Source: an uncultured Bacteroidota bacterium (GTDB lineage: Bacteria > Bacteroidota > Bacteroidia > Bacteroidales > UBA12077). From it: a stretch of DNA of 64,000 nucleotides. Both the position numbers and the translations under genes were made by a program. The notes beneath the pieces are model-generated. The model saw only the letters and a program-made list of their open reading frames with translations, made no database searches and was not told the origin of the DNA. How positions within the stretch are numbered: position 1 is the stretch's first letter; each line of letters opens with the position of its first letter. The DNA lies in the NCBI GenBank assembly GCA_913055635.1, contig CAJXLK010000011.1, forward strand, positions 1-64,000. Reading direction: 5' to 3'. Of this stretch, positions 10,047 to 19,064 are shown in pieces.

Positions 10047-10274
10047 ATTAGCACCAAAAAGATCTATTGCGCCAACTGCCATACACTGCTTTATAAATAC
10101 CATAAGGCCAGGGAAGGCCATCTGGTAAAAGTTTTTCTCAAACACATTAAGGAAGACCACACCCGGGGCGATTTACGCTGCCCTAACTGCGGAGAACAAT
10201 TCGCCCGCCGCAAAATGATCAAAGGCCAGCCGGCCAATAAGATGATTCAGGGCAAGGTCTACATGAAAAACTAA
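10047..10274 (+). CDS. Small zinc-ribbon protein with apparent ATT start
   Basis: This 75-residue protein is shown by a clean in-frame reading with two CxxC knuckles: C8/C11 (IYCANCHTLLYKYHK) and C45/C48 (LRCPNCGEQFARRKM). Its basic tail ends GKVYMKN. The spacing fits a zinc ribbon, perhaps a nucleic-acid or protein adaptor. No ATG, GTG or TTG lies upstream of the first Cys pair: the in-frame stop is at 10032-10034. The most natural start is the ATT at 10047, which would give (M)STKKIYCANC. ATT is a rare but known initiator. Alternatives are a mutated ATG, or translational coupling to the upstream gene, which ends at 10027. Automated gene callers are likely to miss it. Function unknown. Confidence 0.6.
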   Translation: MSTKKIYCANCHTLLYKYHKAREGHLVKVFLKHIKEDHTRGDLRCPNCGEQFARRKMIKGQPANKMIQGKVYMKN

Positions 10275-10400
10275 CAAGCTGGGATGCTGAAATTGAACAA
10301 TAACTGAAAAACCAGGGGACCAGGCTGCACAAGCTTGTTGAATTTCTCATAAAAAAGTCATAATTTGTCTTATAGATTTCCAAATTATTAACTCATAATC

Positions 10401-10406
10401 AGGAGG
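10401..10406 (+). promoter_or_regulatory. Strong Shine-Dalgarno (AGGAGG)
   Basis: AGGAGG ends 8 bases before the ATG at 10415 and fixes that start over the TTG at 10409. Such strong sites are uncommon in Bacteroidota. In this window they also occur before the chemotaxis gene (13270-13275, minus strand) and before the kinase at 33555 (33543-33548). Confidence 0.75.
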
Positions 10407-10414
10407 AATTGAGC

Positions 10415-11032
10415 ATGGATAAAAAAAGGCAAATTTATGAGAAGCGATCAGAGATTTTGACCAAGAAGCTGCTTTCAAGGATTTATGCCCTGGAGGCCAA
10501 TTACCTGGAAACCAAAATGGACGCACAAAAAAACCTGGAGCAGGTCAATGAACAATTGTCTGGTTGGGAAGAGCAATTAAAAGCCCTGGCCGAGGAACGC
10601 GAAAAATTAAACCGGCTTTATCAGGAGATGGTTGCCGCCACCCAGGATAAGTGGGAAGAGGCTTCGGGCCAGTTCGAGCAGTATGCCGAGCAGGTCAATG
10701 CCGAGAAACAAAATTTTTATGAGCGCACACAGGGATGGCTCAATGACACGGGGGCCTGGATCACGGACCTGGAAGAGCGGGCCCGGCAATCGAGCGGACA
10801 GCTGCGTGATCAGTTAAACCACCAGGTTGATTATCTTAAAAAACAACAGGCCAACCTGCGCAAAAAAGCCGGCGATTTGCAGAAGGCCACCGGCGAGAAC
10901 TGGGAAAAACTAAGCAGTGGCATCAGCCATGAAGTCAGTAGTATGAAGAGCTCGATCACCAAGCTTTATCAATCGATGGTCCCTAAAGGTAAAAAAGAAA
11001 AAGGGGCCTCTGAAATGGAAACCGAGCCATAG
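10415..11032 (+). CDS. Coiled-coil protein of unknown function
   Basis: This 205-residue, highly charged, almost wholly helical protein is predicted soluble. Heptad-like patterns run from about residue 10 to 185 (for example EQLKALAEEREKLNRLYQ and DYLKKQQANLRKKAGDL). There is no signal peptide or membrane segment. The middle (residues 75-150) has the alternating amphipathic character seen in apolipoprotein-like or phasin-like bacterial proteins. The C-terminus is K/E-rich (PKGKKEKGASEMETEP). The start is set by AGGAGG at 10401. No recognisable catalytic motif exists. A structural, granule-coating or stress role is possible but unsupported. It lies alone between the zinc-ribbon gene and a convergent chemotaxis gene. 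Confidence 0.7.
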   Translation: MDKKRQIYEKRSEILTKKLLSRIYALEANYLETKMDAQKNLEQVNEQLSGWEEQLKALAEEREKLNRLYQEMVAATQDKWEEASGQFEQYAEQVNAEKQNFYERTQGWLNDTGAWITDLEERARQSSGQLRDQLNHQVDYLKKQQANLRKKAGDLQKATGENWEKLSSGISHEVSSMKSSITKLYQSMVPKGKKEKGASEMETEP

Positions 11033-11175
11033 GAAAAGGCCGGCTGAAGGAAAGAAGATGGTTTATCGCCCCTCCTTTTCCAACAGACAGCCTTTTACCC
11101 CTGGCGGTTTAGCCCCCCTGCCCTTCATTTGATCTGACAGGGCAAGTAAAGCTTTTCTTTTAAGGATCCTTCCAT

Positions 11176-13263
11176 TTAATAATGCTCAAATGCACTGTCA
11201 TCCCGCTTGCCAGTGTTCATTTGCGTATCATACCCCTGGCCGGCATGATGATTCCCGTTTTGTTGGGTTTGCCGGGTGTGGGAAGGTTGTGATTGCCCTT
11301 CCCTGGCCTCTTGCCTGGGCTGAGCGGCTTTTGCAGCAGGGGTGTTTTGGTTTGAACCCTGCCCGTTAGGTTGTTGGGTTGTTTGCCCCTGATGCTGGTG
11401 CTTCCATTGTAAATGGCTGGTACCCTGAGCCTGATAGACCCCTCCTGCCTGCTCATCGAGTTTGAAAAACTTCACAGCCTGCTTCAATTCTTCAGCCTGG
11501 CCAGAGAGCTCTTCGGCATTGGAAGCCAGCTCTTCGGAAGAGGAAGCATTTTGTTGGGTGACCTGATTCAACTGCTGGATCGCATTGTTCACCTGGTCGG
11601 CGCCGGTGTTCATCTCATTGCTGGCCGCGGTGATCTCCTGAACCAACTGAGAGGTTTTCTCAACCTCCGGGACAATCTCACTGAGCTCCTGTCCGGCCTG
11701 CTCAGCAATCTCAACCCCTGACTTGGACTTCTCGTCAATCTCTTTCGCTGCCTCTCCGCTTCGCTCGGCCAGTTTACGTACCTCGGCAGCTACCACTGAA
11801 AAACCTTTGCCGTGTTCCCCGGCACGCGCCGCTTCTACTGCTGCATTTAAAGCCAGTATGTTGGTCTGATAGGCAATGTCGTTGATGATCGAGATCTTCT
11901 CCGCAATCTCCCGCATGGAACTGGCCGAATTCTGAGTGGCCTCATTGCCTTTCTTGATCCGCTCGGTGGTTTTCACCGAGATCTGTTCTGTTTGTTTGGC
12001 GTTATCGGTGTTCTGCTGAATGTTCGACTTCATCTGTTCCATCGAGGAAGAGACTTCTTCGGCCGATGAAGCCTGTTCGCTGGCTCCCTGCGACATCTGC
12101 TGAGAAGACGAGCTGATCTGTTCACTGGCCGAGGCAATATTCTCTGCCCCATTGTGGATGTTGGTGACAATCTTTTTAAGCTTGTCTGACATGTTCCTTA
12201 AGGCATCGGCCAATTGCCCTATTTCATCCTTCTGCTTTACCTCAATCCGGGTGGTCAGATCCCCTGAAGCAATCGCCTGGGCAAAGGAAACCCCCTTGTT
12301 GACCGGTTTGATGATGATGTTGTTGACAAAATAGTTCAACAGGATCATGAAGAGCACGAAAATACCGAAAAGTACCCCCAGCACCGTAAACAGCATGTTC
12401 CTGGTCTGATGTACCTGTTGCATCACCGCTTCCCGTTGAACACCCAAAAGATACAAACCCGTGGATGCTCCAGAGAAATCTTTGAACGAGCCCTTCATCA
12501 TCAAATAGCGATCGTCCATATGATAGCCCTTCTTATCGAGCCGGGCCAGGTTGAAATCCCCCTGCACATAATTCAGAAAAGTGGGGTTGACATCATTCTG
12601 ACTCAATACATATTGATTGAACCGGGCCTTCCCCTCCAGGGATTCCCCGATGTTCAAATCCGATTCATTCATGAAATACAAAAAATCGGTGTTATGGGGT
12701 TCCATCTTCCGCTTGATCGAATTCAAACCCCCTTCAAAATTGGCAATCCCAATGAAACGATCCTGATGAAAAATCGGGAATAGCCCCTTCAAACGCAAAC
12801 CTTTGGGCGATACTTCCAGGGCCACCTGGGCTTCGCGGGTTCGCCTCACCTTCTTGTAGCCGTTAGAATAACGCAAACTTTCCCCATATTGATCCGGGGC
12901 CCAGGACTTATAAAAGGAATTCAGATTCCGGTCGATGATATGGACCTTGATGTTTTTAAAACCCGTATTTTCCTTAAAGCTGTTGCCAAGCTCGTTGAGG
13001 GTCGACTCAAGTTGCTGACGGTTGGTATCGAGCAAACAATTCTTGACCTGCGGATTGTTGGCAATCAAAAGGGCATTGCCAATCCAGATTTCCTTCTTGG
13101 CTTCAAGGGCATCGCGGTAAACCTGTTGGGTTTCTTCAACCTTCTTCTGGATGCTCTCGGTTTTGATGTTGTTGTAATAAGAAAAGCCAATGGCCAGCAC
13201 TACTGCAAGCAGAATGGCCAGGACCGATAAATTAATGGTTAAAAATTTTCGGCTAAGTTTCAT
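11176..13263 (-). CDS. Methyl-accepting chemotaxis protein
   Basis: This is a 695-residue transducer. A membrane segment (about 8-28) is followed by a periplasmic sensor of about 260 residues (probably Cache-like) and a second membrane segment (about 288-312). A HAMP domain starts at [14 protein letters not shown] and covers [14 protein letters not shown], and a long cytoplasmic coiled coil follows. The conserved hairpin tip reads [20 protein letters not shown] plus [20 protein letters not shown], diagnostic for the CheA/CheW-contacting signalling domain. The C-terminal 70 residues are a Q/N/H-rich tail, as in other untethered-tail transducers, and end in EHY rather than a CheR-tethering pentapeptide. 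An AGGAGG ribosome site at 13270-13275 precedes the ATG. The gene starts 14 bases after the porin gene, so the two are probably one operon. Confidence 0.93.
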   Translation of the reverse strand: MKLSRKFLTINLSVLAILLAVVLAIGFSYYNNIKTESIQKKVEETQQVYRDALEAKKEIWIGNALLIANNPQVKNCLLDTNRQQLESTLNELGNSFKENTGFKNIKVHIIDRNLNSFYKSWAPDQYGESLRYSNGYKKVRRTREAQVALEVSPKGLRLKGLFPIFHQDRFIGIANFEGGLNSIKRKMEPHNTDFLYFMNESDLNIGESLEGKARFNQYVLSQNDVNPTFLNYVQGDFNLARLDKKGYHMDDRYLMMKGSFKDFSGASTGLYLLGVQREAVMQQVHQTRNMLFTVLGVLFGIFVLFMILLNYFVNNIIIKPVNKGVSFAQAIASGDLTTRIEVKQKDEIGQLADALRNMSDKLKKIVTNIHNGAENIASASEQISSSSQQMSQGASEQASSAEEVSSSMEQMKSNIQQNTDNAKQTEQISVKTTERIKKGNEATQNSASSMREIAEKISIINDIAYQTNILALNAAVEAARAGEHGKGFSVVAAEVRKLAERSGEAAKEIDEKSKSGVEIAEQAGQELSEIVPEVEKTSQLVQEITAASNEMNTGADQVNNAIQQLNQVTQQNASSSEELASNAEELSGQAEELKQAVKFFKLDEQAGGVYQAQGTSHLQWKHQHQGQTTQQPNGQGSNQNTPAAKAAQPRQEAREGQSQPSHTRQTQQNGNHHAGQGYDTQMNTGKRDDSAFEHY

Positions 13264-13277
13264 GGAAGACCTCCTGT

Positions 13278-14714
13278 TTATTGACTATTTTTTTGGATGA
13301 ATGAATTGATGAATATTTGCGGATTAAACTGAAGCATAACGAATCCCCAGTTGGCCGGTTGGTTGGGATCACCTCCCTTAATGGCACAGAGGTTATCTAT
13401 GGCCACCATGGCTGAATAGCCAGCTTTAAGGGAAAATTCGTCGCTGAAGTGATATTTAAGAGAAAAATCGATTTCGGAGCCCAGGGATGCATCGAGGGCT
13501 CTGGGTTCGGGGCCTTGATAGGTCGGATCGCGCACCTTACCGGTCAGGGCAAAATGGTGGTAAGTGATCCGGGCCGAAAGCCCGGGGTTAAAGGTGTAGG
13601 ACAGGCCCAGGTGGATATCCCGTAACCCACCCCCATTGGTATGCTGATCAATGGTGGTAAAATAGTCCATGCTGCCATAATAACCATGGCCTGAACCATA
13701 AAGGTTGTTGAAGGCGTTAATCGTCTGGTCGGTCGTATCCAGCTGGTTATCTCCGGAGAAATAATCCATACCGGCAATAACCCGAAAATCACCCAGGGCA
13801 TAGGAAGCTTTCAACGCCCAAAAATAAGCACGGATCTGACGGCCATGCTGATTTTGTCCGCCCTGCCAGTAAGATTTGCCCATCAGTTTGAGCCGGTCGT
13901 TATCGCTGTGATAATCCACATTGATACCGGTTGTAAGGCGCCAGTAAAGGCCACTGCCAGTTGGCTGCTGATGGCCGTCGGCAATCTCCAGCAATGAAAC
14001 CTCCAGCTGATCGGAGAATTGCCGGGAGGCCGAAAAAAACTGCAGGGCTTTATAATAGCTGGAGGCAAAATCATAATAGCTTTCGCTCAGTTTATTGCGG
14101 TCATTGTTATAGGCCATGCCCAGGTGCAGGTGATAATCCGGCTTTTCATATTGGAGCAATGCCATGTCATGGGTGGATCCCACATTGTTCCAATTGCAGG
14201 CTGCTAAAAGCCGCTGTTCATCATATTTAAGCACCTGACGCCCGACCTTCACAGAAAAGGAAGAGCTCAGGTACCACTCAAACCAGGCTTCATGCAGCAA
14301 AAAAGTAGATATGTCCCGTTTGATCCTGCTTTCCCCCCAGGTTCGAACATCCTGAAAAGAAACCCGCGAACGGAAATGGGAAGTGCTGTAAGTCAACCCA
14401 ATCCGGCTTCGCTGGTTGGTGATAAAAGCCGGGGTTAATGAATCGCTCATAGGCTTTTTATAACCGTTGCGGTATTCACTTCGCGGCCGGTATTGAAGGG
14501 TGAAGGCCATCCGGCTCCCTTTTTCCTGAACGCCTTGCCCTTGATTAGCCCCGGCCTGTAGGCTATCAACTGGTGAACCTCCGACATGACCTTCAAAATC
14601 CAATCGCCGGGGCCCCTGGACTCCGGTCCTTTCAAATTCCAATGCTTCGGCCGAATGAATCGAAATCATGCCCAAAATGACAATGAAAATGATGTACAAT
14701 CTCGCTCGCTGCAT
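13278..14714 (-). CDS. Alginate-export-type outer membrane beta-barrel protein
   Basis: This 478-residue protein has a signal peptide ([19 protein letters not shown], cleavage near SAEA). After a short variable N-terminal region comes a barrel rich in alternating aromatic strands. The segments [54 protein letters not shown] and [16 protein letters not shown] match the AlgE-like 'alginate export' family. In Bacteroidota, members of this family are usually porins of unknown cargo, so actual alginate export is not implied. The last strand ends in an aromatic-rich stretch ([15 protein letters not shown]). The downstream chemotaxis receptor begins 14 bases after its stop, which suggests that uptake and sensing are coupled. 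Confidence 0.8.
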   Translation of the reverse strand: MQRARLYIIFIVILGMISIHSAEALEFERTGVQGPRRLDFEGHVGGSPVDSLQAGANQGQGVQEKGSRMAFTLQYRPRSEYRNGYKKPMSDSLTPAFITNQRSRIGLTYSTSHFRSRVSFQDVRTWGESRIKRDISTFLLHEAWFEWYLSSSFSVKVGRQVLKYDEQRLLAACNWNNVGSTHDMALLQYEKPDYHLHLGMAYNNDRNKLSESYYDFASSYYKALQFFSASRQFSDQLEVSLLEIADGHQQPTGSGLYWRLTTGINVDYHSDNDRLKLMGKSYWQGGQNQHGRQIRAYFWALKASYALGDFRVIAGMDYFSGDNQLDTTDQTINAFNNLYGSGHGYYGSMDYFTTIDQHTNGGGLRDIHLGLSYTFNPGLSARITYHHFALTGKVRDPTYQGPEPRALDASLGSEIDFSLKYHFSDEFSLKAGYSAMVAIDNLCAIKGGDPNQPANWGFVMLQFNPQIFINSFIQKNSQ

Positions 14715-14933
14715 ATGCCTTTTTTTTTAACAAAAGCCCCCTTTTATTTGCTCTTTCCAAAAAGCAGGCTTCCATTCATATAACACTGTGGATTAATTAT
14801 TTAAAAATAAGCAATCAGGTGAATTCACTTAACACAAAAGGGGGTTAAAGAAAGTATGATATTTTTTGTATATTATCGTTTTTGGAATAATCCCATCTTT
14901 TCACCTCCAGGGGTTACCCGCACGGGCCGTAAA

Positions 14934-15096
14934 CGAACCCCGCTTAGCGGGGTTAAAGAAAACGACCCCGCTTAGCGGGGTTAAAGAAAACGACCCCGCT
15001 TAGCGGGGTTAAAGAAAACGACCCCCGCTTAGCGGGGTTAAACAAAATGACCCCCGCTTAGCGGGGTTAAACAAAATGACCCCCGCTTAGCGGGGT
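14934..15096. repeat. Tandem array of six GC-rich palindromes (28-29 bp units)
   Basis: Six copies of the palindrome ACCCCGCTTAGCGGGGT, the later three with one additional C, begin at 14937, 14965, 14993, 15021, 15050 and 15079. They are separated by an almost constant A-rich spacer (TAAAGAAAACG, later TAAACAAAATG). Each unit can fold into a 7-bp GC stem. The array fills the divergent region between the porin gene and the aldo/keto reductase gene and ends 32 bases before the latter's ATG. The same palindrome recurs at 38506-38600 and 56300-56418. Confidence 0.9.
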
Positions 15097-15128
15097 ACAA
15101 ATAAGCAGGGGACAAATAAACTTAGGAT

Positions 15129-16007
15129 ATGAAAAAGATCAGCCGCAAAAAATTCCTTCAACAATCCACGCTCACTGCTCTGGGATTGGGATTGATCCCC
15201 AAAGCATGGGGATGGGCAGGCATTGCAAAGGATCGACTTGAGCAGCGCCAGTTGGGCAAAACGGGTATCCGGGTTACCACCCTGGGTTTCGGGGCCTCCA
15301 GGACCCAGGAACCGGCGGTGCTAAAAGCTGCCCTGGACCGGGGCATCACATTCATCGATACCGGCCGGGCCTATGCCAACGGCCAAAATGAGGAAATGAT
15401 CGGGCAGGTACTCAAAGACACCCGCCAACAGTATGTCATTCAGTCCAAAATGAAGGTGGATCCTGAAAAGCTGGGTGCCAAACCACAGCGAATCAGGCGG
15501 GAGATGGAAACCTCACTGGAAGCAAGCCTCAAGGCACTGCAAACGGATTATGTGGATGTAATGTTGCTCCACGGCATCACCAGGACAGATGTTTTGCAAA
15601 ACGAGACCATCCAGAAAGTTCTGGAAGAGATGAAGGCAAAGGGGGCCATCCGGGCCCATGGTTTTTCAGCCCATACCAACCATGTGGAATTGTTGACCCA
15701 GGCCAACCAACAGCCTTTCTACGATGTGGCCATGATACCGTTTAACCCCTCGGGTGGATTTAAACATTCGCTCAGCGGATGGACCACCTCCTGGGATCAA
15801 CAGGCCTTGATCAGGCAGATGCAGCAAGCCCATGAAAATGGAATGGGTCTTGTGGCTATGAAAACCTGCTCGGGGGGCACCTATGCCCCAAACAACCGTA
15901 ATTCTTCTTATCCCGGGGCCGTTCAGTGGGTCTGCTCCCACCCCTTTGTCCACACCACCGCGGTAGCGATGGCCAACTTCAACGAAATCAAAGCCCACAC
16001 CTCATAG
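15129..16007 (+). CDS. Aldo/keto reductase with Tat-like signal, short C-terminus
   Basis: This 292-residue protein is an NAD(P)H-linked oxidoreductase of the aldo/keto reductase superfamily. The barrel starts at LGKTGIRVTTLGFGASR. The catalytic tetrad is visible as Asp in FIDTGRAY, Tyr in the same motif, Lys in YVIQSKMKV and His in DVMLLHG. The N-terminus (MKKISRKKFLQQSTLTALGLG) resembles a Tat signal of the 'SRRxFL' type, but the second Arg is Lys, so export by Tat is uncertain. The protein stops at AMANFNEIKAHTS, right after the cofactor-binding region. Related proteins, as I recall them, continue for some 40 more residues, so the gene may be truncated. Short tandem repeats lie immediately downstream at 16023-16112. 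Confidence 0.82.
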   Translation: MKKISRKKFLQQSTLTALGLGLIPKAWGWAGIAKDRLEQRQLGKTGIRVTTLGFGASRTQEPAVLKAALDRGITFIDTGRAYANGQNEEMIGQVLKDTRQQYVIQSKMKVDPEKLGAKPQRIRREMETSLEASLKALQTDYVDVMLLHGITRTDVLQNETIQKVLEEMKAKGAIRAHGFSAHTNHVELLTQANQQPFYDVAMIPFNPSGGFKHSLSGWTTSWDQQALIRQMQQAHENGMGLVAMKTCSGGTYAPNNRNSSYPGAVQWVCSHPFVHTTAVAMANFNEIKAHTS

Positions 16008-16327
16008 CAGTGATGGTTATTTATAAAGTACCTCCGGCAGGATAAAGTACCTTCGGCGGGATAAAATGCCTCCGGCAGGAATGGTTCAGGAATGGTCCAG
16101 GAATGGTCCAGGAATACACCGGAGAATATCCCCTGATGGCGGCCAAAGACATGATGCTACAGGTAGTTAGCTATAATTTACCGACCAGTCCCGCCATCTC
16201 AGCCCGGAGCCGGACATACCGGAGCCAGAATCCAGGCTTACAAATATAAACAGATTAAAGTTCAGGGACCACGAATTCAGAGGCTGGGTTCTCTGGGATG
16301 AGGCAGCCCATTATCGGGCATCTGCGC
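16008..16327. other. Convergent intergenic region with repeats
   Basis: This is about 320 bases between the 3' ends of the reductase and the TonB-type receptor. It contains two blocks of tandem repeats (see 16023-16112) and otherwise no recognisable feature. A frame after 16100 is open for about 45 codons but resembles no known family. Confidence 0.55.
16023..16112. repeat. Two adjacent short tandem repeats (19 bp x3, 11 bp x3)
   Basis: ATAAAGTACCTCCGGCAGG-type units start at 16023, 16042 and 16061 (period 19, two to four substitutions each). They are followed without a gap by AATGGTCCAGG-type units at 16080, 16091 and 16102 (period 11). Neither period is a multiple of three. They start 16 bases after the stop codon of the shortened reductase. 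Confidence 0.85.
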
Positions 16328-18769
16328 TCAGAATTCCCCGCCTGCTCCGCCACCCCGGCGGCGACCCTGCCCGTTGCCTTCATAATCATTGATGCGCCAG
16401 GTAAGGTTCAGCATCACGATGGGCGATTTATGGGTGAAACGGCTGTAATTGTAGAAATTTTCCTGGTCAATCACCGAGACATGCTCTGCCGTACTGAAGA
16501 TATCGCGCATCTGGAGGGTAACATTCACCTTATCGTCCATGAAGGAGTGCCTAATTGCACCATCCACCTCAAAATAGCCTTCCTCTTTCTCCTGGGCTTC
16601 CACTTCCGGGCCCTCATAGGAAGGATTCAGCTGAATCCTTGTATTGTCGCCAATATGGAAAGTCTGGCTCCAGCGCAGCGACCAGGTGAAGCTGCTGCGG
16701 TCAAACTCCCGGCCATTAAGCTCGCCCTTCACGCGGTAATCATAGAAATTGCCGGTCAGGCTGTTTTCCCACCAGTCGTTGATGTTCATATTGTACATCA
16801 CCTCTGTTCCCAGGGAATAATCGGATCCCACATTTTTAAAGGTCTCCATCATGATATTTTGCTCGTATACCTTACGGATCCACTCGATGCGGTTATGGGT
16901 GATGCGGTAGTAGACCTGCAGGGAAAGGGACTGGTTGTTAAACGTATTCTGATAGCCCAGCTCCCATGAATCGATGTATTCGGGTTCAAGGGCGGGATTG
17001 CCCTGGCGCACGTTATAGGCATCCTCCCAGGTTAAAAACGGTTCCATGAACCAACTGTGGGGCCGTTCAATGCGTCGGGTGTAGCTGGCCATCAGTTGAT
17101 TCTTTTTCGGCAGCTGATAAGAAAAATGGAAAGTGGGAAAATAGTCCCACCGGTTGATCCGGGTGGCCCGGTCCGCGGCCTCTACCTTAATATCGCGGAA
17201 AGTATATTCTCCGCGGATGCCAGCCTGATAGCCCAAACTGCCCAATTCGCCCTTGACCAGGGCATAACCGGCATGAATGCTGCGTTTATAAAGCGATTCA
17301 TGGCTGAACTTGTCCCTCAGATCATATTCCTCGCGGGTGATATTATAGGTATACATATCGTTCCATTCTTCAGACCGACGAAGCCTGCCCTGCACACCGG
17401 CCTCAATCTTAACCGACTGACTGAAAGGCTGTTTATAGTTAACCCGGTATTCCAACCCCCGCGAAGGCCCACCTTCCTCCGATTTCTGACTGTTGCGGAT
17501 GTTGTCGCCCTCATTATACAAGGTGTTGGTCGTCTTCTCTTCCCCCTGCGAGGAATAAAGCATCAAGCGCAAATCCAGTTTATGTTCGGTGGAATCAAAC
17601 TTATAGGTATATTCATTGTTCAGGGCAAAAAACTCATGCCCCCGCTCGCCATCGGTCTCACTGTCATAAATTTGCTTATCCTGCTCTTCGGAATTCCACT
17701 CGCGGTAAGTGGTGACGGAATTCTCATTGTTGACTCCCCCGCCATAGCGGCCACTAATGGTCAATGTACTTCTTTCATCAGGGAACCATTCGAAACCGGC
17801 CCGCGCATTGTAATCGCGGTCGCCATCCTTGTTGGCACCACTGGAATGCAGATAATAAGTGGTATCCCCCTGGTAGGTCTCGTTTTCCCGACTAACAGAG
17901 CCCGGATAATGCCGGCGGCCATAATCGCCCCCGACAAAAACCCTGAAATGATCGCTTTTATAATTGATCAAAAAATCGCCCCCATATTTATCATCCAGGC
18001 CCACATTGGCATGTACCACGCCATTGAGCCCCATCAGGGCATTTTTTTTGGTCACGATGTTGATGATCCCGGCCGTGCCCTCCGGATCATACTTGGCCGA
18101 GGGATTGGTAATGATCTCGATGTCCTTGATCGAAGTGGCCGGTATCTGCTGAAGGGCTTCATTGGCCCCCAAAACGGTAGGGCGGTCATCAATCAAAACG
18201 GTGAAATGGCTGCTCCCCCGCAGGGTGACTTCACCCTGAATATCTACCTTGATGGAGGGCACATTTTTGAGCACATCTACTGCAGTACCGGATATCGAAG
18301 AATATTGCTCGTCGACATGCACCACCTTTTTGTCCACCTGGTAATCCACAGAATACTCATTGCCCGTTACGGTAACCTGCTCAATATCTGATGTAGCAGG
18401 CTTAAGACCAATCATCCCCATCTCCTTTTCTCGTTCACCTTTGTTCAGTTTTAACGAAACCGACCGGTCCTGATACCCCACAAAGCTGGCTTTAAGTACA
18501 TACTGACCCGGTTGATCTACTCCTACACTAAATTTCCCGGAAATACCGGTGGCAATTCCGCCTACCAGGGAACTGTCAGGCAACTCCAACAGCCGAATGG
18601 TGGCATATTCCAGGGGCTCTTCACTGCCGCGGGCCACCACTTTGCCCTTCACCTGATAGGCTGCATCATCTGACCCTCCCGGCGACTGAGCGCACAACAT
18701 ATTGCCTGACCCCACTAAAATTGCCATCAATAATATCACTACACCATCTCTCATCACACAACTCATCAT
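16328..18769 (-). CDS. TonB-dependent receptor-like outer membrane protein (OMP_b-brl_3 type)
   Basis: This 813-residue outer-membrane protein has a signal peptide (to about residue 28, ending LCAQ). A carboxypeptidase-D-regulatory-like beta sandwich follows (about 38-120: YQVKGKVVARGSEEPLEYAT, then FVGYQDRSVSL), and then a plug domain (about 150-245: VDVLKNVPSIKVDIQGEVTLRG, PSAKYDPEGTAGIINIVTKK). A large C-terminal barrel carries typical motifs such as YTRRIERPHSWFMEPFLTWED and ELGYQNTF. Members of this family take up peptides or other substrates in a TonB-dependent way, or are barrels of unknown cargo. No SusD partner is adjacent. The extreme C-terminus is Gly/Arg-rich (GNGQGRRRGGGAGGEF), which is unusual because many barrels of this family end in a hydrophobic strand. 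The substrate is unknown. Confidence 0.88.
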   Translation of the reverse strand: MMSCVMRDGVVILLMAILVGSGNMLCAQSPGGSDDAAYQVKGKVVARGSEEPLEYATIRLLELPDSSLVGGIATGISGKFSVGVDQPGQYVLKASFVGYQDRSVSLKLNKGEREKEMGMIGLKPATSDIEQVTVTGNEYSVDYQVDKKVVHVDEQYSSISGTAVDVLKNVPSIKVDIQGEVTLRGSSHFTVLIDDRPTVLGANEALQQIPATSIKDIEIITNPSAKYDPEGTAGIINIVTKKNALMGLNGVVHANVGLDDKYGGDFLINYKSDHFRVFVGGDYGRRHYPGSVSRENETYQGDTTYYLHSSGANKDGDRDYNARAGFEWFPDERSTLTISGRYGGGVNNENSVTTYREWNSEEQDKQIYDSETDGERGHEFFALNNEYTYKFDSTEHKLDLRLMLYSSQGEEKTTNTLYNEGDNIRNSQKSEEGGPSRGLEYRVNYKQPFSQSVKIEAGVQGRLRRSEEWNDMYTYNITREEYDLRDKFSHESLYKRSIHAGYALVKGELGSLGYQAGIRGEYTFRDIKVEAADRATRINRWDYFPTFHFSYQLPKKNQLMASYTRRIERPHSWFMEPFLTWEDAYNVRQGNPALEPEYIDSWELGYQNTFNNQSLSLQVYYRITHNRIEWIRKVYEQNIMMETFKNVGSDYSLGTEVMYNMNINDWWENSLTGNFYDYRVKGELNGREFDRSSFTWSLRWSQTFHIGDNTRIQLNPSYEGPEVEAQEKEEGYFEVDGAIRHSFMDDKVNVTLQMRDIFSTAEHVSVIDQENFYNYSRFTHKSPIVMLNLTWRINDYEGNGQGRRRGGGAGGEF

Positions 18770-19064
18770 AAATTCAATTTTATCTTCTACAATTAACTAC
18801 TAAACAACTACTTGGCTCCAATATCAGGTCAAAATCTGTAGAAAATTTGTAGACCCCACTTAGCGTCCAACCCATTTTGAACTTTTCCCGGTTTAAATTG
18901 TGTAGGTAGTAGAACCTGGTTGCCAACCTAACACCAAGGATATTTGACCATGCAGTCAAATATCTACCGAACAACATCAGGTGGCGGCTATGGAGCACAG
19001 GCATTTTGCAAAACAGAACCCTGGTAAAACAGGCATTCGAATCAAACCCAAAAAATAGCGACTT

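Noticed and set aside
14934-15096. CRISPR-like array
   Set aside because: Spacers are 11-12 bases and nearly identical, and the repeat is a 17-bp palindrome. CRISPR spacers are longer and unique, and no cas gene is near.
17057-18391. A 444-codon open frame on the plus strand
   Set aside because: It lies entirely opposite the TonB-type receptor gene, whose domains are clear. The plus-strand frame has no family resemblance and reflects codon bias of the opposite gene.
18780-19004. A 74-codon minus-strand gene upstream of the receptor gene
   Set aside because: No motif or conservation pattern is visible; it is most likely the receptor's promoter region.
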